Assembly: GCA_021734165.1 (NCBI GenBank)
Contig: JAIPJL010000006.1
Span: forward strand, 1 to 57,503
DNA length: 57,503 bases
Source: a bacterium
Lineage (GTDB): Bacteria > Electryoneota > AABM5-125-24 > Hatepunaeales > Hatepunaeaceae
Reading direction: 5' to 3'
This document shows positions 32,251-40,701 of this stretch, in pieces (position 1 is the stretch's first letter; the number at the start of each line of letters is the position of its first letter). The position numbers and the translations under genes are program-made. The notes beneath the pieces are model-generated. The model saw nothing but the letters and a program-made list of their open reading frames with translations, was not told the DNA's origin and searched no databases.

Positions 32251-33759
32251 ATGAGTAAAAAAGTAAACCTGCCAACAATTAGAGCTTTACAAGACGCTTG
32301 CATTACTGCAATTGAACAACTTGGCGGCTCTGCCAATAATCGTGAAATAGACATGCGAGTTGCAGAAATATTAAAATTAACAGACGAACAGCTTAAGATT
32401 CCTCATCAGGGCAGCAAAGGTAGCAGAACGGAATATAATTACAGGATGGCTTGGGTAAGAACAAGCTTGAAAAAGCAGGGACTAATTAATAATCCTGTGA
32501 AAGGTACGTGGAATCTGACAAATTCTGAAAAATCAGAAAAGATCGGTAGAAAAAAGAACACTGAATTGGTTGCTAAGGACAAAAAAAGAACTAATGACAA
32601 TAGACTAATCCATCAGGTGATGCTGCAAAACCTGCTCTCTTTCGGACCGGATACACCTCCGCTTGAGCTGGAAAATCTTAACGTCTTGATCGGTCCGAAC
32701 GGCTGCGGTAAATCGAATTTCATTGAGGCAATCGCAATCATGCGCTCTACTCCTGGTGATTTTCAAACTGCATTAAGGAATGCAGGAGGAGCGAGTGATA
32801 TAGCTTGGAAAGGAAATCCTAACAATAATTCATACATTAGTATAATTACAAGAGTTTTGAATATATCCCTTATACATTATATTTCACTAGAGTCAAAATG
32901 GAGCAGTGTAACTCTCAAAGACGAGATTATAGCAGATACGAAGCGTACAGATGAGGATGGTCAACCACTTGTTTACTTTCAGCATGGTAAACAGAAATCA
33001 CTTATCAGAACAAAGCAGAATGATGAATGGATTCTGCGAGAAGTAGAGTTAGATTCTGCAAATCCTGCTCTCGGACAAATTAAAGATGCATCCTCGTATC
33101 CTCATCTTTTTTTCTTAGGTCACTACTATAATCAAATTCGCATCTATCGTGATTGGTCATTCGGTAGAGACACTATTTTCAGACTTCCTCAGAAGGCTGA
33201 TATGCCGAATGATCATTTAATGGAGGATTTCTCTAATCTTGGAATGTATCTGAATCGTCTCAGAAGGAATGTACCTGCTAAAAAGGCTGTAATTGCCGGA
33301 TTGCAGGATTTATATGAAGGAATAGATGACTTTGACGTGAAGATTGACGGTGGTACCGTTCAAGTCATTTTCTTTGAAGGTAATTTTGTAATACCAGCTA
33401 CTCGACTTTCGGATGGTACTTTGAGGTATCTTTGCCTGATGGCGATCCTCCACGATCCGGAGCCACCGCCGTTGATCTGCATCGAGGAGCCGGAGTTAGG
33501 ATTACACCCGGATATTTTACCGTCTCTTGCTGATCATTTGATATCAGCATCTGAGCGTACGCAGTTGATAGTAACTACCCATTCCGATATCCTCGTGGAT
33601 GCGATGAGTGAAAGACCTGAGTGCGTTGTCGTGTGCGAGAAACATGACGGTAAAACGGAGATGAAGAGGCTTGACAGGGAATCGTTACAAGTCTGGCTTG
33701 ACAAATATCGATTGGGACAGCTTTGGTTAGACGGTGAAATCGGAGGGAAGCGCTGGTGA
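32251..33759 (+). CDS. Mrr_N winged-helix domain fused to a RecF/SMC-like AAA ATPase
   Basis: A 502-residue protein of two parts. Residues 1-92 form a winged-helix domain ('ALQDACITAIEQLGG', 'LKIPHQGSKGSRTEYNYRMA', 'GLINNPVKGTWNLT'), which matches the N-terminal domain of Mrr-type restriction enzymes. A charged linker follows, then an AAA_15/21 ATPase: Walker A 'GPNGCGKSNF' (148-157), signature 'LSDGTLRYLCLM' near 386, Walker B 'LICIEEPELGLHP' near 408, and 'VTTHSDILVDAM'. Such ATPases pair with TOPRIM or nuclease partners in phage defence (PARIS, AbiL-like). It overlaps its partner by GTGA. The wing-helix fusion is unusual; the function is inferred only. Confidence 0.82.
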   Translation: MSKKVNLPTIRALQDACITAIEQLGGSANNREIDMRVAEILKLTDEQLKIPHQGSKGSRTEYNYRMAWVRTSLKKQGLINNPVKGTWNLTNSEKSEKIGRKKNTELVAKDKKRTNDNRLIHQVMLQNLLSFGPDTPPLELENLNVLIGPNGCGKSNFIEAIAIMRSTPGDFQTALRNAGGASDIAWKGNPNNNSYISIITRVLNISLIHYISLESKWSSVTLKDEIIADTKRTDEDGQPLVYFQHGKQKSLIRTKQNDEWILREVELDSANPALGQIKDASSYPHLFFLGHYYNQIRIYRDWSFGRDTIFRLPQKADMPNDHLMEDFSNLGMYLNRLRRNVPAKKAVIAGLQDLYEGIDDFDVKIDGGTVQVIFFEGNFVIPATRLSDGTLRYLCLMAILHDPEPPPLICIEEPELGLHPDILPSLADHLISASERTQLIVTTHSDILVDAMSERPECVVVCEKHDGKTEMKRLDRESLQVWLDKYRLGQLWLDGEIGGKRW

Positions 33760-34355
33760 GTACTCGAATATATTTGGAAGGCGGTGGTGATTCAAAGTAT
33801 CTCAGAACTCGTTGTCAGGAAGGATTTCATAAGCTACTAAAGAAACAGGCAAAATTGGATAGAAGAAAACCTCGATTGATCGCATGTGGAGGTAGAGGGA
33901 GCGCTTTTGATCGATTCAAAACCGCTCATCATCAAAGTGGAAGCGGTGAATTTGTTGCAATGCTAATAGACAGTGAAGACCCAGTTGCTGATATTGAGAA
34001 AACATGGGAACACCTGAAAAAACGTGATAATTGGGATAAACCGGATGGAGCTTCCCACGATCAGGTTCTTTTTATGACCACCTGCATGGAAACATGGATT
34101 GTGGCTGACAGAGCAACGTTGAAAGCTCACTATCTTAAATTGAAAATTAACAAGCTTCCTCCATTAACTGATCTTGAGAATCGCAATCGGCATGATGTAC
34201 AGAACAGACTTAGTGAAGCAACAAAGGACTGCACGAATAATTATGAAAAAGGGAAACGCTCTTTTGAAATTCTTGGAAAGCTCAATCCGGCAACTTTGAG
34301 TGATCATCTGCCAAGTTTTAAAAGAATGACAAGGATATTGAGCGAGAAGCTGTAG
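33756..34355 (+). CDS. DUF4276 (TOPRIM-like) protein, partner of the AAA ATPase
   Basis: A 199-residue protein of the DUF4276 family. The N-terminal 'RIYLEGGGDSKYLRTRCQEG' provides the TOPRIM glutamate. 'FVAMLIDSEDPV' gives the D-x-E pair. 'VLFMTTCMETWIVADRATLK' is the characteristic family block. GTG 33756 overlaps the ATPase stop (GTGA), so the pair is made together in a fixed ratio. In related systems the TOPRIM protein is the toxic effector released by the ATPase. The target (DNA or tRNA) cannot be told from sequence. Confidence 0.8.
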   Translation: MSTRIYLEGGGDSKYLRTRCQEGFHKLLKKQAKLDRRKPRLIACGGRGSAFDRFKTAHHQSGSGEFVAMLIDSEDPVADIEKTWEHLKKRDNWDKPDGASHDQVLFMTTCMETWIVADRATLKAHYLKLKINKLPPLTDLENRNRHDVQNRLSEATKDCTNNYEKGKRSFEILGKLNPATLSDHLPSFKRMTRILSEKL

Positions 34356-34378
34356 ATAGATAACAATTAGGAGGCATA

Positions 34379-34585
34379 ATGCCAACTATAACCATAAAAT
34401 CAGATAAGCCGATGGTACTCATTTCGCTTGAAGAGTATGAGTCAATGAAGGAAACCATTGAAATCTTGTCCAATCCTGAACTGGTTAAGGATATTGAACA
34501 AGCTCATAAAGACTATAAAGAAGGTAAAACCGTCTCATGGGAAGACCTTAAGAAGGATTTGGACGCTGAAGACGATCAATCATAA
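34379..34585 (+). CDS. Orphan Phd/YefM-like antitoxin
   Basis: A 68-residue protein after a GGAGG site. 'DKPMVLISLEEYESMKETIE' is the DNA-binding beta-strand and helix of Phd/YefM antitoxins, and the acidic C-terminal 'DYKEGKTVSWEDLKKDL' is the toxin-binding tail common to this family. A RelE-type toxin would be expected next, but nuoL begins 50 bp downstream, so no toxin is present. It may belong to the preceding ATPase/DUF4276 pair or be left over from a lost system. Confidence 0.8.
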   Translation: MPTITIKSDKPMVLISLEEYESMKETIEILSNPELVKDIEQAHKDYKEGKTVSWEDLKKDLDAEDDQS

Positions 34586-34634
34586 AAAAACATCTTTCAC
34601 ACTTTGAAACTTTTACACTTTTACACTTAAAAAA

Positions 34635-36581
34635 ATGTCAAACTACCTTTACTTAATCCCCCTGTTGCCGTTCGTCGGATTTCTGATCAACGGTTTATGG
34701 GGCAAGAAACTGGGTGATAAAGCGGTCGGATTTATCGGCTCGGCAGTTATCGGTATCGCTTTTCTGATGTCGATAGCCGCGTTTTTCGAGCTGCTCGGTC
34801 ACGACGCTCATCACCGCATCATCGAGCATTCATGGTTCACCTGGCTCGCTGCCGGAAGCCTCGAAATTCCGTTCGGTTTGATGCTCGATCCGCTGTCGGC
34901 AGTAATGATACTCGTCGTTACCGGAGTATCGTTCCTGATCCATATCTATTCGATAGGCTACATGCACGGCGACGAGAGCTACAGCCGCTATTTCAGCTAC
35001 CTGAACCTGTTCGTGTTCTTCATGCTTCTGCTCGTGCTCGGCAATTCCTACCCGCTGATGTTCATCGGCTGGGAGGGCGTTGGGCTGTGCAGTTACTTAT
35101 TGATCGGATTCTGGTTCACCGACAACGCTAAAGCCACCGCCGGCAAGAAAGCATTCATTGTCAACAGGATAGGTGACTTTGGATTTTTGATCGGAGTTTT
35201 CCTGATCTTCGCAACGTTTGGAACGCTGTCATTTACGGGCGTCAGTGAACAAGCTCAGTTCTGGGTTGGCTCAACATCGGTAATTTTCTGGATGACGCTC
35301 TGCTTGTTTATAGGAGCAACAGGTAAATCAGCACAGATTCCGCTCTACGTCTGGCTTCCGGACGCTATGGCAGGTCCGACACCGGTATCAGCCCTTATCC
35401 ACGCCGCGACTATGGTCACAGCAGGCGTTTATATGGTGGCGCGAAACTCGTTCCTCTATGTGCTGGCTCCCGGAACACTCAGTATAGTTGCCTGGGTGGG
35501 AGTACTCACCGCGCTGTTTGCCGCAACCATCGCTCTGGTGCAGAACGACATCAAGAAAGTGCTGGCTTATTCCACCGTTTCACAGCTTGGCTATATGTTC
35601 GTTGGCTGTGGAGTGGGAGCGTTTGCCGCGGGAATTTCGCACCTGATGACACATGCTTTCTTCAAAGCGTTGCTGTTCCTTGGAGCTGGTTCGGTGATTC
35701 ACGCAGTGCATCATGCTCACGATCATGCTGGATACCACGGTGATGCTCAAGACATCCGCTACATGGGAGGTCTGCGAAAAAAGATGCCAACAACCTACTG
35801 GACTTTCGCAGTGGCATGTCTGGCAATCGCAGGCATCTTCCCGCTGTCGGGCTTTTTCTCGAAGGATGAGATCATCTGGCAGTCATTTGCCAACGGTAAA
35901 CCTGCCGTCGGTATAATCGCCATGATAGCCGCTTTGTTGACAGCGTTCTACATGTTCAGGCTGCTTTACATGACCTTCCACGGCAGTTGGCGGGGAAGGC
36001 GCGATCAGGAAGATCACCTGCATGAATCACCAAAGGTCATGACGCTGCCGTTATCCGTTCTGGGGATTCTGTCGATCATCGGCGGCTGGATAATGTGGCC
36101 CAAAGCTCTGGCAGGAGGCGCTTGGTTCGAGCATTTCCTGCACCCGTCGTTTGCGGTTGCTGCCGAGCTTGCAGAAGTACATGGTCATCCCTCAATGGCT
36201 GCGGAATATTTGGTTATTGTTTTATCTCTCGCAATAGGCGTCAGCGGCATACTTTGGGCAAGAGCTTGGTACATCAAGAATCCTGACATCCCGCGTAAGC
36301 TGGCTGAAAGATATAAGTTCGCTCATAAGACGCTGCTTAACAAGTACTGGGTCGATGAAGCCTATGATTTTATGGTCATTCAGACGGTTATTGGCATGGG
36401 CGATGGCTTCTGGAAGTTCTTTGACGTTAAGATTGTGGACGGTATTGTAAACGGCACAGCGCAGTTACTCGGTTGGATCAGCACAATAGTCCGCCGCATC
36501 CAAACCGGTCTGGTAGGGAATTACGCATTGATGATGGTATTTGGGATAGTGTTAATCGTCGGCTACATGGTCTGGAGGTAA
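34635..36581 (+). CDS. nuoL: NADH-quinone oxidoreductase subunit L
   Basis: A 648-residue antiporter-like subunit of complex I with about 16 membrane helices. Signatures: 'FIGWEGVGLCSYLLIGFWF', 'ATGKSAQIPLYVWLPDAMAG', 'PTPVSALIHAATMVTAGVYM', 'QNDIKKVLAYSTVSQLGYMF', and a long C-terminal lateral helix ending 'IVLIVGYMVWR'. It belongs directly after nuoK in ordinary operons; here 6.6 kb of accessory DNA precede it. It has no unusual deletions. Confidence 0.96.
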   Translation: MSNYLYLIPLLPFVGFLINGLWGKKLGDKAVGFIGSAVIGIAFLMSIAAFFELLGHDAHHRIIEHSWFTWLAAGSLEIPFGLMLDPLSAVMILVVTGVSFLIHIYSIGYMHGDESYSRYFSYLNLFVFFMLLLVLGNSYPLMFIGWEGVGLCSYLLIGFWFTDNAKATAGKKAFIVNRIGDFGFLIGVFLIFATFGTLSFTGVSEQAQFWVGSTSVIFWMTLCLFIGATGKSAQIPLYVWLPDAMAGPTPVSALIHAATMVTAGVYMVARNSFLYVLAPGTLSIVAWVGVLTALFAATIALVQNDIKKVLAYSTVSQLGYMFVGCGVGAFAAGISHLMTHAFFKALLFLGAGSVIHAVHHAHDHAGYHGDAQDIRYMGGLRKKMPTTYWTFAVACLAIAGIFPLSGFFSKDEIIWQSFANGKPAVGIIAMIAALLTAFYMFRLLYMTFHGSWRGRRDQEDHLHESPKVMTLPLSVLGILSIIGGWIMWPKALAGGAWFEHFLHPSFAVAAELAEVHGHPSMAAEYLVIVLSLAIGVSGILWARAWYIKNPDIPRKLAERYKFAHKTLLNKYWVDEAYDFMVIQTVIGMGDGFWKFFDVKIVDGIVNGTAQLLGWISTIVRRIQTGLVGNYALMMVFGIVLIVGYMVWR

Positions 36582-36590
36582 AAACATTTA

Positions 36591-36661
36591 AACACAAAGA
36601 ACACGAAGATCACAAAGATTTTTTTGGTGTCCTTTGTGCGCTTTGTGTTTAGAAAAGAGAT
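36591..36661. repeat. TTTGTG-type repeat, left flank of the GxxExxY gene
   Basis: Bases 36591-36620 (AAACACAAAGAACACGAAGA onward) form an inverted counterpart of 36627-36655 (GGTGTCCTTTGTGCGCTTTG onward). The second part, TGTCCTTTGTGCGCTTTGTG followed by TTTAGAAAA, returns on the same strand at 37088-37117, just behind the GxxExxY gene. The gene therefore sits between direct copies. Confidence 0.8.
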
Positions 36662-36667
36662 TGATTC

Positions 36668-37060
36668 ATGGATTTCGCACCTTTACCAGATAAGTTGAAC
36701 CGCATTGCCAGAGAAATCGTAGATGCTGCCTTCAAGGTTCATAAAGCTCTGGGTCCCGGACTTTTGGAGTCTGCTTATGAAGCTTGTATGGCTCATGAGA
36801 TGAGTTTAAGAAACTTAAAATTCAGGACACAGGTTGCCCTTCCGGTAGTATATGAAGGAGCTAATCTTGATGCAGGATTTAGGCTTGATATGCTGGTCGA
36901 GGAGCAGTTAATAGTTGAGATGAAAGCTGTTGAGAAAGTCATTCCACTTCATGAAGCTCAATTAATGACTTACTTACGACTTTCAAGTTTACGGTTAGGA
37001 CTTTTAATAAATTTCAACACTCGTTTGATAAAAAATGGAATAAAGAGAATAGTTATCTAA
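36668..37060 (+). CDS. GxxExxY protein (PD-(D/E)xK nuclease-like)
   Basis: A 130-residue protein of the GxxExxY family. The name-giving motif is visible in 'ALGPGLLESAYEACMAHEM' (G-LLE-SAY). The central strand 'LDMLVEEQLIVEMKAV' supplies D...E-x-K, the PD-(D/E)xK nuclease signature, and 'LHEAQLMTYLRLS' and 'GLLINFN' follow. The families of this type are commonly found as single genes between repeats and their function is unknown. Both flanks carry the same TTTGTG repeat. Confidence 0.88.
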   Translation: MDFAPLPDKLNRIAREIVDAAFKVHKALGPGLLESAYEACMAHEMSLRNLKFRTQVALPVVYEGANLDAGFRLDMLVEEQLIVEMKAVEKVIPLHEAQLMTYLRLSSLRLGLLINFNTRLIKNGIKRIVI

Positions 37061-37063
37061 CAC

Positions 37064-37118
37064 ATTGAAACAAAGGATTTTTCTTTGTGTCCTTTGTGCG
37101 CTTTGTGTTTAGAAAAAA
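37064..37118. repeat. TTTGTG-type repeat, right flank of the GxxExxY gene
   Basis: 'TCTTTGTGTCCTTTGTGCGC' followed by TTTGTGTTTAGAAAA at 37082-37116 repeats the left flank at 36627-36655 almost base for base. The repeat is 5' of the small hypothetical gene at 37150. Confidence 0.8.
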
Positions 37119-37149
37119 GACCTGTATTACATGAAACGGAAAGCGCATC

Positions 37150-37407
37150 ATGAACATTTACATCATGAAAAACTTCAGCCTGCAGGAAGTCTATTTCGGG
37201 CTGGCTGAAGGTGAAACTTACGAAGCGGTAAAAACACACAAAGCCAACCAGGACAGCCCCGTCGGGCACTGGAAGTTTGACTCGGAAGAGATCAAATGGG
37301 GTCAGGTTGACAGCGATCTGCCGGAAGTATATGCCCGGGCTTTTCTGCAGGCGCTGCGCCGGGAGCCTCCCGACGAAGGCTGGGTGGTTGTTATAGGAAT
37401 GGATTGA
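37150..37407 (+). CDS. Hypothetical protein
   Basis: An 85-residue protein I cannot classify. It starts 'MNIYIMKNFSLQEVYFGLAE' and ends 'DEGWVVVIGMD', with a Trp-rich middle ('GHWKFDSEEIKWGQ'). Its stop overlaps the TTG start of the MurU-like gene (TTGA), so it is likely the first gene of the murU-amgK unit. GC content is typical of the housekeeping genes here, unlike the AT-rich defence cassettes. A role in cell-wall sugar recycling is only suggested by position. Confidence 0.6.
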   Translation: MNIYIMKNFSLQEVYFGLAEGETYEAVKTHKANQDSPVGHWKFDSEEIKWGQVDSDLPEVYARAFLQALRREPPDEGWVVVIGMD

Positions 37408-38117
37408 AAAAAAGTGAAATACATTCAGCGGTTATCCTGACCGCCGGTATAGGCAAACGGCTGCGACCGCTGACAAATCACATTCACAAAGCGCTGCTTC
37501 CGGTTAGTAATCAGCTGGCATTGCAACTGATCATTGACAAATTGAAAACAACCGGCATAGAAAATTTCTATTTCAATACATTTCATCTTGCTGATCAGGT
37601 TGAGGAATTTCTGGAAAAACAATCCGATTTTAACAAGACAATTATCAGGGAAAAGGCGCTTCGCAATACCGGTGGCGGTGTTGCAAATTTCAGGTATATA
37701 CTTCATTACGAGACATTTTTGCTTCACAATTGTGATGTTTATTCAGAGGAAGATTTATCTAAATTGATCAAATGCCATTTCGAGAATAATAACATCGCAA
37801 CCCTGATGGTAGTTGATTACCCTGGAATCAATTCGGTCAGAATCGAGAATGATGAGATCCGTGATTTTCGCTCAAATGAAGGTAATTGCACATACAGCGG
37901 AGTGGCTGTCTTTTCACCTAAAATCTGGAAATACTTCCCGTATGAAGAAGTATTTTCAATCGTTCCGGTATTTGAAAAGACTATCGAAAGTGGTGAAAGA
38001 ATCGGCGCGTATTTGTCAAACGCATATTGGAATGATTTTGGAACACCGGAAAGATACCAAAATTTGCAAGATCATTTAAGTATTAATAAACCTAAGTCAT
38101 TGTTAAAACAACCATGA
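37404..38117 (+). CDS. murU: Sugar-1-phosphate nucleotidyltransferase, MurU-like
   Basis: A 237-residue NTP-transferase. The nucleotide-binding start 'AVILTAGIGKRLRPLTNHIH' with 'KALLPVSN' is the diagnostic G-x-G-x-R-L-x-P-x-T...K-P pattern. 'FLLHNCDVYSEEDL' holds the metal-binding Asp and 'WNDFGTPERYQ' the second Asp. With the kinase that follows it matches the MurU-AmgK pair, which recycles N-acetylmuramate to UDP-MurNAc. Start TTG 37404 overlaps the preceding stop; it ends in an ATGA overlap with the kinase gene. The substrate is inferred from the gene pair. Confidence 0.75.
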   Translation: MKKSEIHSAVILTAGIGKRLRPLTNHIHKALLPVSNQLALQLIIDKLKTTGIENFYFNTFHLADQVEEFLEKQSDFNKTIIREKALRNTGGGVANFRYILHYETFLLHNCDVYSEEDLSKLIKCHFENNNIATLMVVDYPGINSVRIENDEIRDFRSNEGNCTYSGVAVFSPKIWKYFPYEEVFSIVPVFEKTIESGERIGAYLSNAYWNDFGTPERYQNLQDHLSINKPKSLLKQP

Positions 38118-39055
38118 ACGAAATCCAGACAGAATGGCTGCAGGAACGGTTCCCACACGAAAAAATCGAGCAACTGCCTGTATTTGGATCGGTGCGGGAG
38201 TTTTATCGCTTGTATGGAACGGAAGATACACGTGTTGTTATATATGACGAAAATTTGGATCAGTTTAATTTGTTCATTGAAAAAGCGAGCATTTTTGAAT
38301 CGCTGGACGTGAAAATCCCGCGAATTTACGACGCTTCGGCAAGCCAAAAACTTGTCATTGTTCAGGATTTGGGTGACATTTCGCTTGAAGATATTATCAA
38401 TAAAAATGAGACCGCTGACAGACTTTCATATTACCGTAAAGTGATCGATATTCTAACCGGCTGGCAGAAGCGATTTGATGAATCTCCTGAACTGATAGAA
38501 GCGTATAAACTGCCTGAGTATGACGTTGACTTTGCCTTTAACGAATCGCGGTTATTCATCAACAGGTTTCTGAAACGTTGTACGGATAATTCCTGTACCT
38601 GGATAGCAGATTTGAAGCCGCAGTTTGTCGATCTGGCGATGAAAGCTTCCGACATCAGAAAAACGCTGATGCACAGGGACTTTCAGGCGCGCAACATCAT
38701 GTGGCATGAGAACGAGCCCTATTTTGTGGACTTCCAGGCTTGTATGCTGGGTCCCTATACTTATGACGTTGCTGCGCTTGTTTATGATAATCATGTCGAT
38801 TTGAAGGACGATGAAAAACAGAAATTAATAGATTATTTCTATGAGTCTTATCCTGACTGCGACCGTGACGATTTCTATGTTGCAGCCCTGCAAAGAACGC
38901 TTCAGGCTGTCAGCGCTTATGCTTATTTATCCCGTCAAATGGGCAAAACACAGTACGAGCAGTATATCCCGAAAGGTCTGAAGCATTTGAGAGAGTTATG
39001 TGAACGGTTTGGTTGGAATAACACATTATTAAGTGGTGTCGAACGTCTCGTTTGA
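38114..39055 (+). CDS. amgK: Phosphotransferase, AmgK-like
   Basis: A 313-residue kinase of the APH/choline-kinase fold. 'KLVIVQDLGDISLEDII' is the hinge. 'LMHRDFQARNIMW' is the catalytic loop (HxDxxxxN) and 'PYFVDFQACMLGPYTYDVAA' carries the metal-binding Asp of the DFG-like motif. In the MurU-AmgK pathway it phosphorylates N-acetylmuramic acid and N-acetylglucosamine at C1. It overlaps the nucleotidyltransferase gene (ATGA), which supports the pathway call. Confidence 0.75.
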   Translation: MNEIQTEWLQERFPHEKIEQLPVFGSVREFYRLYGTEDTRVVIYDENLDQFNLFIEKASIFESLDVKIPRIYDASASQKLVIVQDLGDISLEDIINKNETADRLSYYRKVIDILTGWQKRFDESPELIEAYKLPEYDVDFAFNESRLFINRFLKRCTDNSCTWIADLKPQFVDLAMKASDIRKTLMHRDFQARNIMWHENEPYFVDFQACMLGPYTYDVAALVYDNHVDLKDDEKQKLIDYFYESYPDCDRDDFYVAALQRTLQAVSAYAYLSRQMGKTQYEQYIPKGLKHLRELCERFGWNNTLLSGVERLV

Positions 39056-39207
39056 CACAAAACTCTGTTCCGTCAGGTCTTGGCACGACAAAGTCGGGTT
39101 GTGACCTAACGGTAAGTACTTATATATTGGATGTCTTTAAAAAATCACAAATAAAAATACATTGGTGATAGATGAGAAGGTGCAAGTAAAGTTTATCAGG
39201 AGATAAA

Positions 39208-39426
39208 ATGCTAACAGAATACATACAGGCAGCGATGAGGCGGGCAAGCTATGAGATCATGGAAGACGGCAGGTTCTTCGCCACGATCAAGGGCTTGAAG
39301 GGACTCTGGGCGGATGGTGATACACTCGAACAGTGCCGCGAAAACCTGCTCGATACTCTCGAGGACTGGATACTCGTAAGCATCCGTGAGAAGTTACCTA
39401 TACCGGAAATTAGGAGCAATATATAA
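39208..39426 (+). CDS. HicB-family antitoxin, no toxin partner
   Basis: A 72-residue protein after AGGAGAT. 'ASYEIMEDGRFFATIKGLKG' is the HicB partial RNase-H fold and 'DGDTLEQCRENLLDTLEDWI' the following helix. HicA-type toxins are usually encoded next to HicB, but neither side has one: 150 bp of repeat-like spacer precede it and an HSDR_N-like gene starts 30 bp downstream. It is thus an orphan, perhaps serving another toxin or acting as a regulator of the next gene. Confidence 0.8.
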   Translation: MLTEYIQAAMRRASYEIMEDGRFFATIKGLKGLWADGDTLEQCRENLLDTLEDWILVSIREKLPIPEIRSNI

Positions 39427-39455
39427 ACATACAAAAATCAAAATAAGAAATAATC

Positions 39456-40565
39456 ATGAGTGAACTCAGACAAATCCTTGAAGACATTCGTCGCAAACTT
39501 ACGAATGGTGTTTATCAGAACGAAGAGCATGTCCGACTATCTCTGGTAGCAAGAATAGTACAGTCATTGGGATGGGACATATGGAATCCTGGTGAGGTTA
39601 ATGCGGAATACAAAGCGACACCTCAGGAGGATAATACAAAAGTAGATTTGACACTTCTTACATCTCCACGCTCGGCAGCAGTTTTCATTGAGATTAAAGA
39701 TGTGGGAAAGTTGATCCCAAAATTGAGTGATACTAAGATTCAAATGAAGGGATATTTGCGTAACTATTCGGCTCCATTTTGCATTCTCTGTGATGGACAG
39801 CAATGGCTGTTTTATTATGTTTACGCCGATAGGATTGACTTCAGTGATAAATGTTTCAAGGAAGTAAATATAAATAAGGATAGTATTGATGAACTAGAAT
39901 CTGTATTTTATAAATATCTGGCGAAGGAAAACCATCTGAATGGTAAATCTAAAACTGATGCAGAAACTGAAATGGCACTATCAGATAGAGAGCGACAAAT
40001 CAGGGAATGTCTGAGTGAAGCTCAAAACCTTATAAAATCAAATCCGCTACTCAGCCCTGTACAAGCACTCATTCAAGTTTCAATGGAACGATATAACATT
40101 GAAATTACACAATCAGAAGCTTATAAATGTTTTAACGAAAGTAATACAGTGGAAAATACTGTATCATTACCTATTTCTGTAACACAATCACCTCATCAAG
40201 CACAAACAAAAAATGATAAATTACGTGGTGGTACGACTGGATTTGGTAAAACAAAGCTAAATGGATTTTCCTTTAATGGAACATATCATAGTGTCAATAA
40301 TTGGGCTAATTTACTTCCTGAATTATCCACTGTCTTAGCAAAACAGTTTGCAGATTTCGAAAGAGTTCTTAATCTTAAAGGTAGGACGCGACCTTATTAT
40401 GATATAAATGATAAAAATATGCGTAAAGGAAAAGTTATCAACGGTACAAATATTTATGTAGAATCACATGGTGATCCGAACGAGATTGCTCGAAGAGCTC
40501 ATCTCCTATTAAGAACTTTCAATATCCCAACAGATATATTATTGTTCGATGCACATAAGCGATAA
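39456..40565 (+). CDS. Restriction-enzyme-like protein (HSDR_N-type nuclease domain)
   Basis: A 369-residue protein. Residues about 1-150 have the HSDR_N fold found at the N-terminus of type I restriction R subunits: 'EEHVRLSLVARIVQSLGWDI', 'TKVDLTLLTSPRSAAVFIEI' with catalytic D, E and K ('KVDLTLL', 'FIEIKDVGK'), 'CDGQQWLFYY'. There is no helicase. The C-terminal third ('GFSFNGTYHSVNNWANLL', 'RPYYDINDKNMRKGKVINGT', 'NIYVESHGDPNEIARRAHLL') is a domain I have seen attached to other restriction-like proteins, but I cannot name it. AT-rich. It is adjacent to HicB and DarTG. Confidence 0.75.
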   Translation: MSELRQILEDIRRKLTNGVYQNEEHVRLSLVARIVQSLGWDIWNPGEVNAEYKATPQEDNTKVDLTLLTSPRSAAVFIEIKDVGKLIPKLSDTKIQMKGYLRNYSAPFCILCDGQQWLFYYVYADRIDFSDKCFKEVNINKDSIDELESVFYKYLAKENHLNGKSKTDAETEMALSDRERQIRECLSEAQNLIKSNPLLSPVQALIQVSMERYNIEITQSEAYKCFNESNTVENTVSLPISVTQSPHQAQTKNDKLRGGTTGFGKTKLNGFSFNGTYHSVNNWANLLPELSTVLAKQFADFERVLNLKGRTRPYYDINDKNMRKGKVINGTNIYVESHGDPNEIARRAHLLLRTFNIPTDILLFDAHKR

Positions 40566-40701
40566 TTTTAATAGTCAGGCACTGCTTGATATAGAACGAG
40601 ATTAAACTTTAGATTGTACTCAGAAACTGCATAAATATACAAAAATTGGATTTTCCATTGATATGCATTGACATAATGTTGCATCTAACTGTAGGAGTAC
40701 T

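Noticed and set aside
37404-39055. murU-amgK as an antibiotic-resistance phosphotransferase pair
   Set aside because: The kinase has the APH fold, but coupling to a sugar nucleotidyltransferase fits muramate recycling much better.
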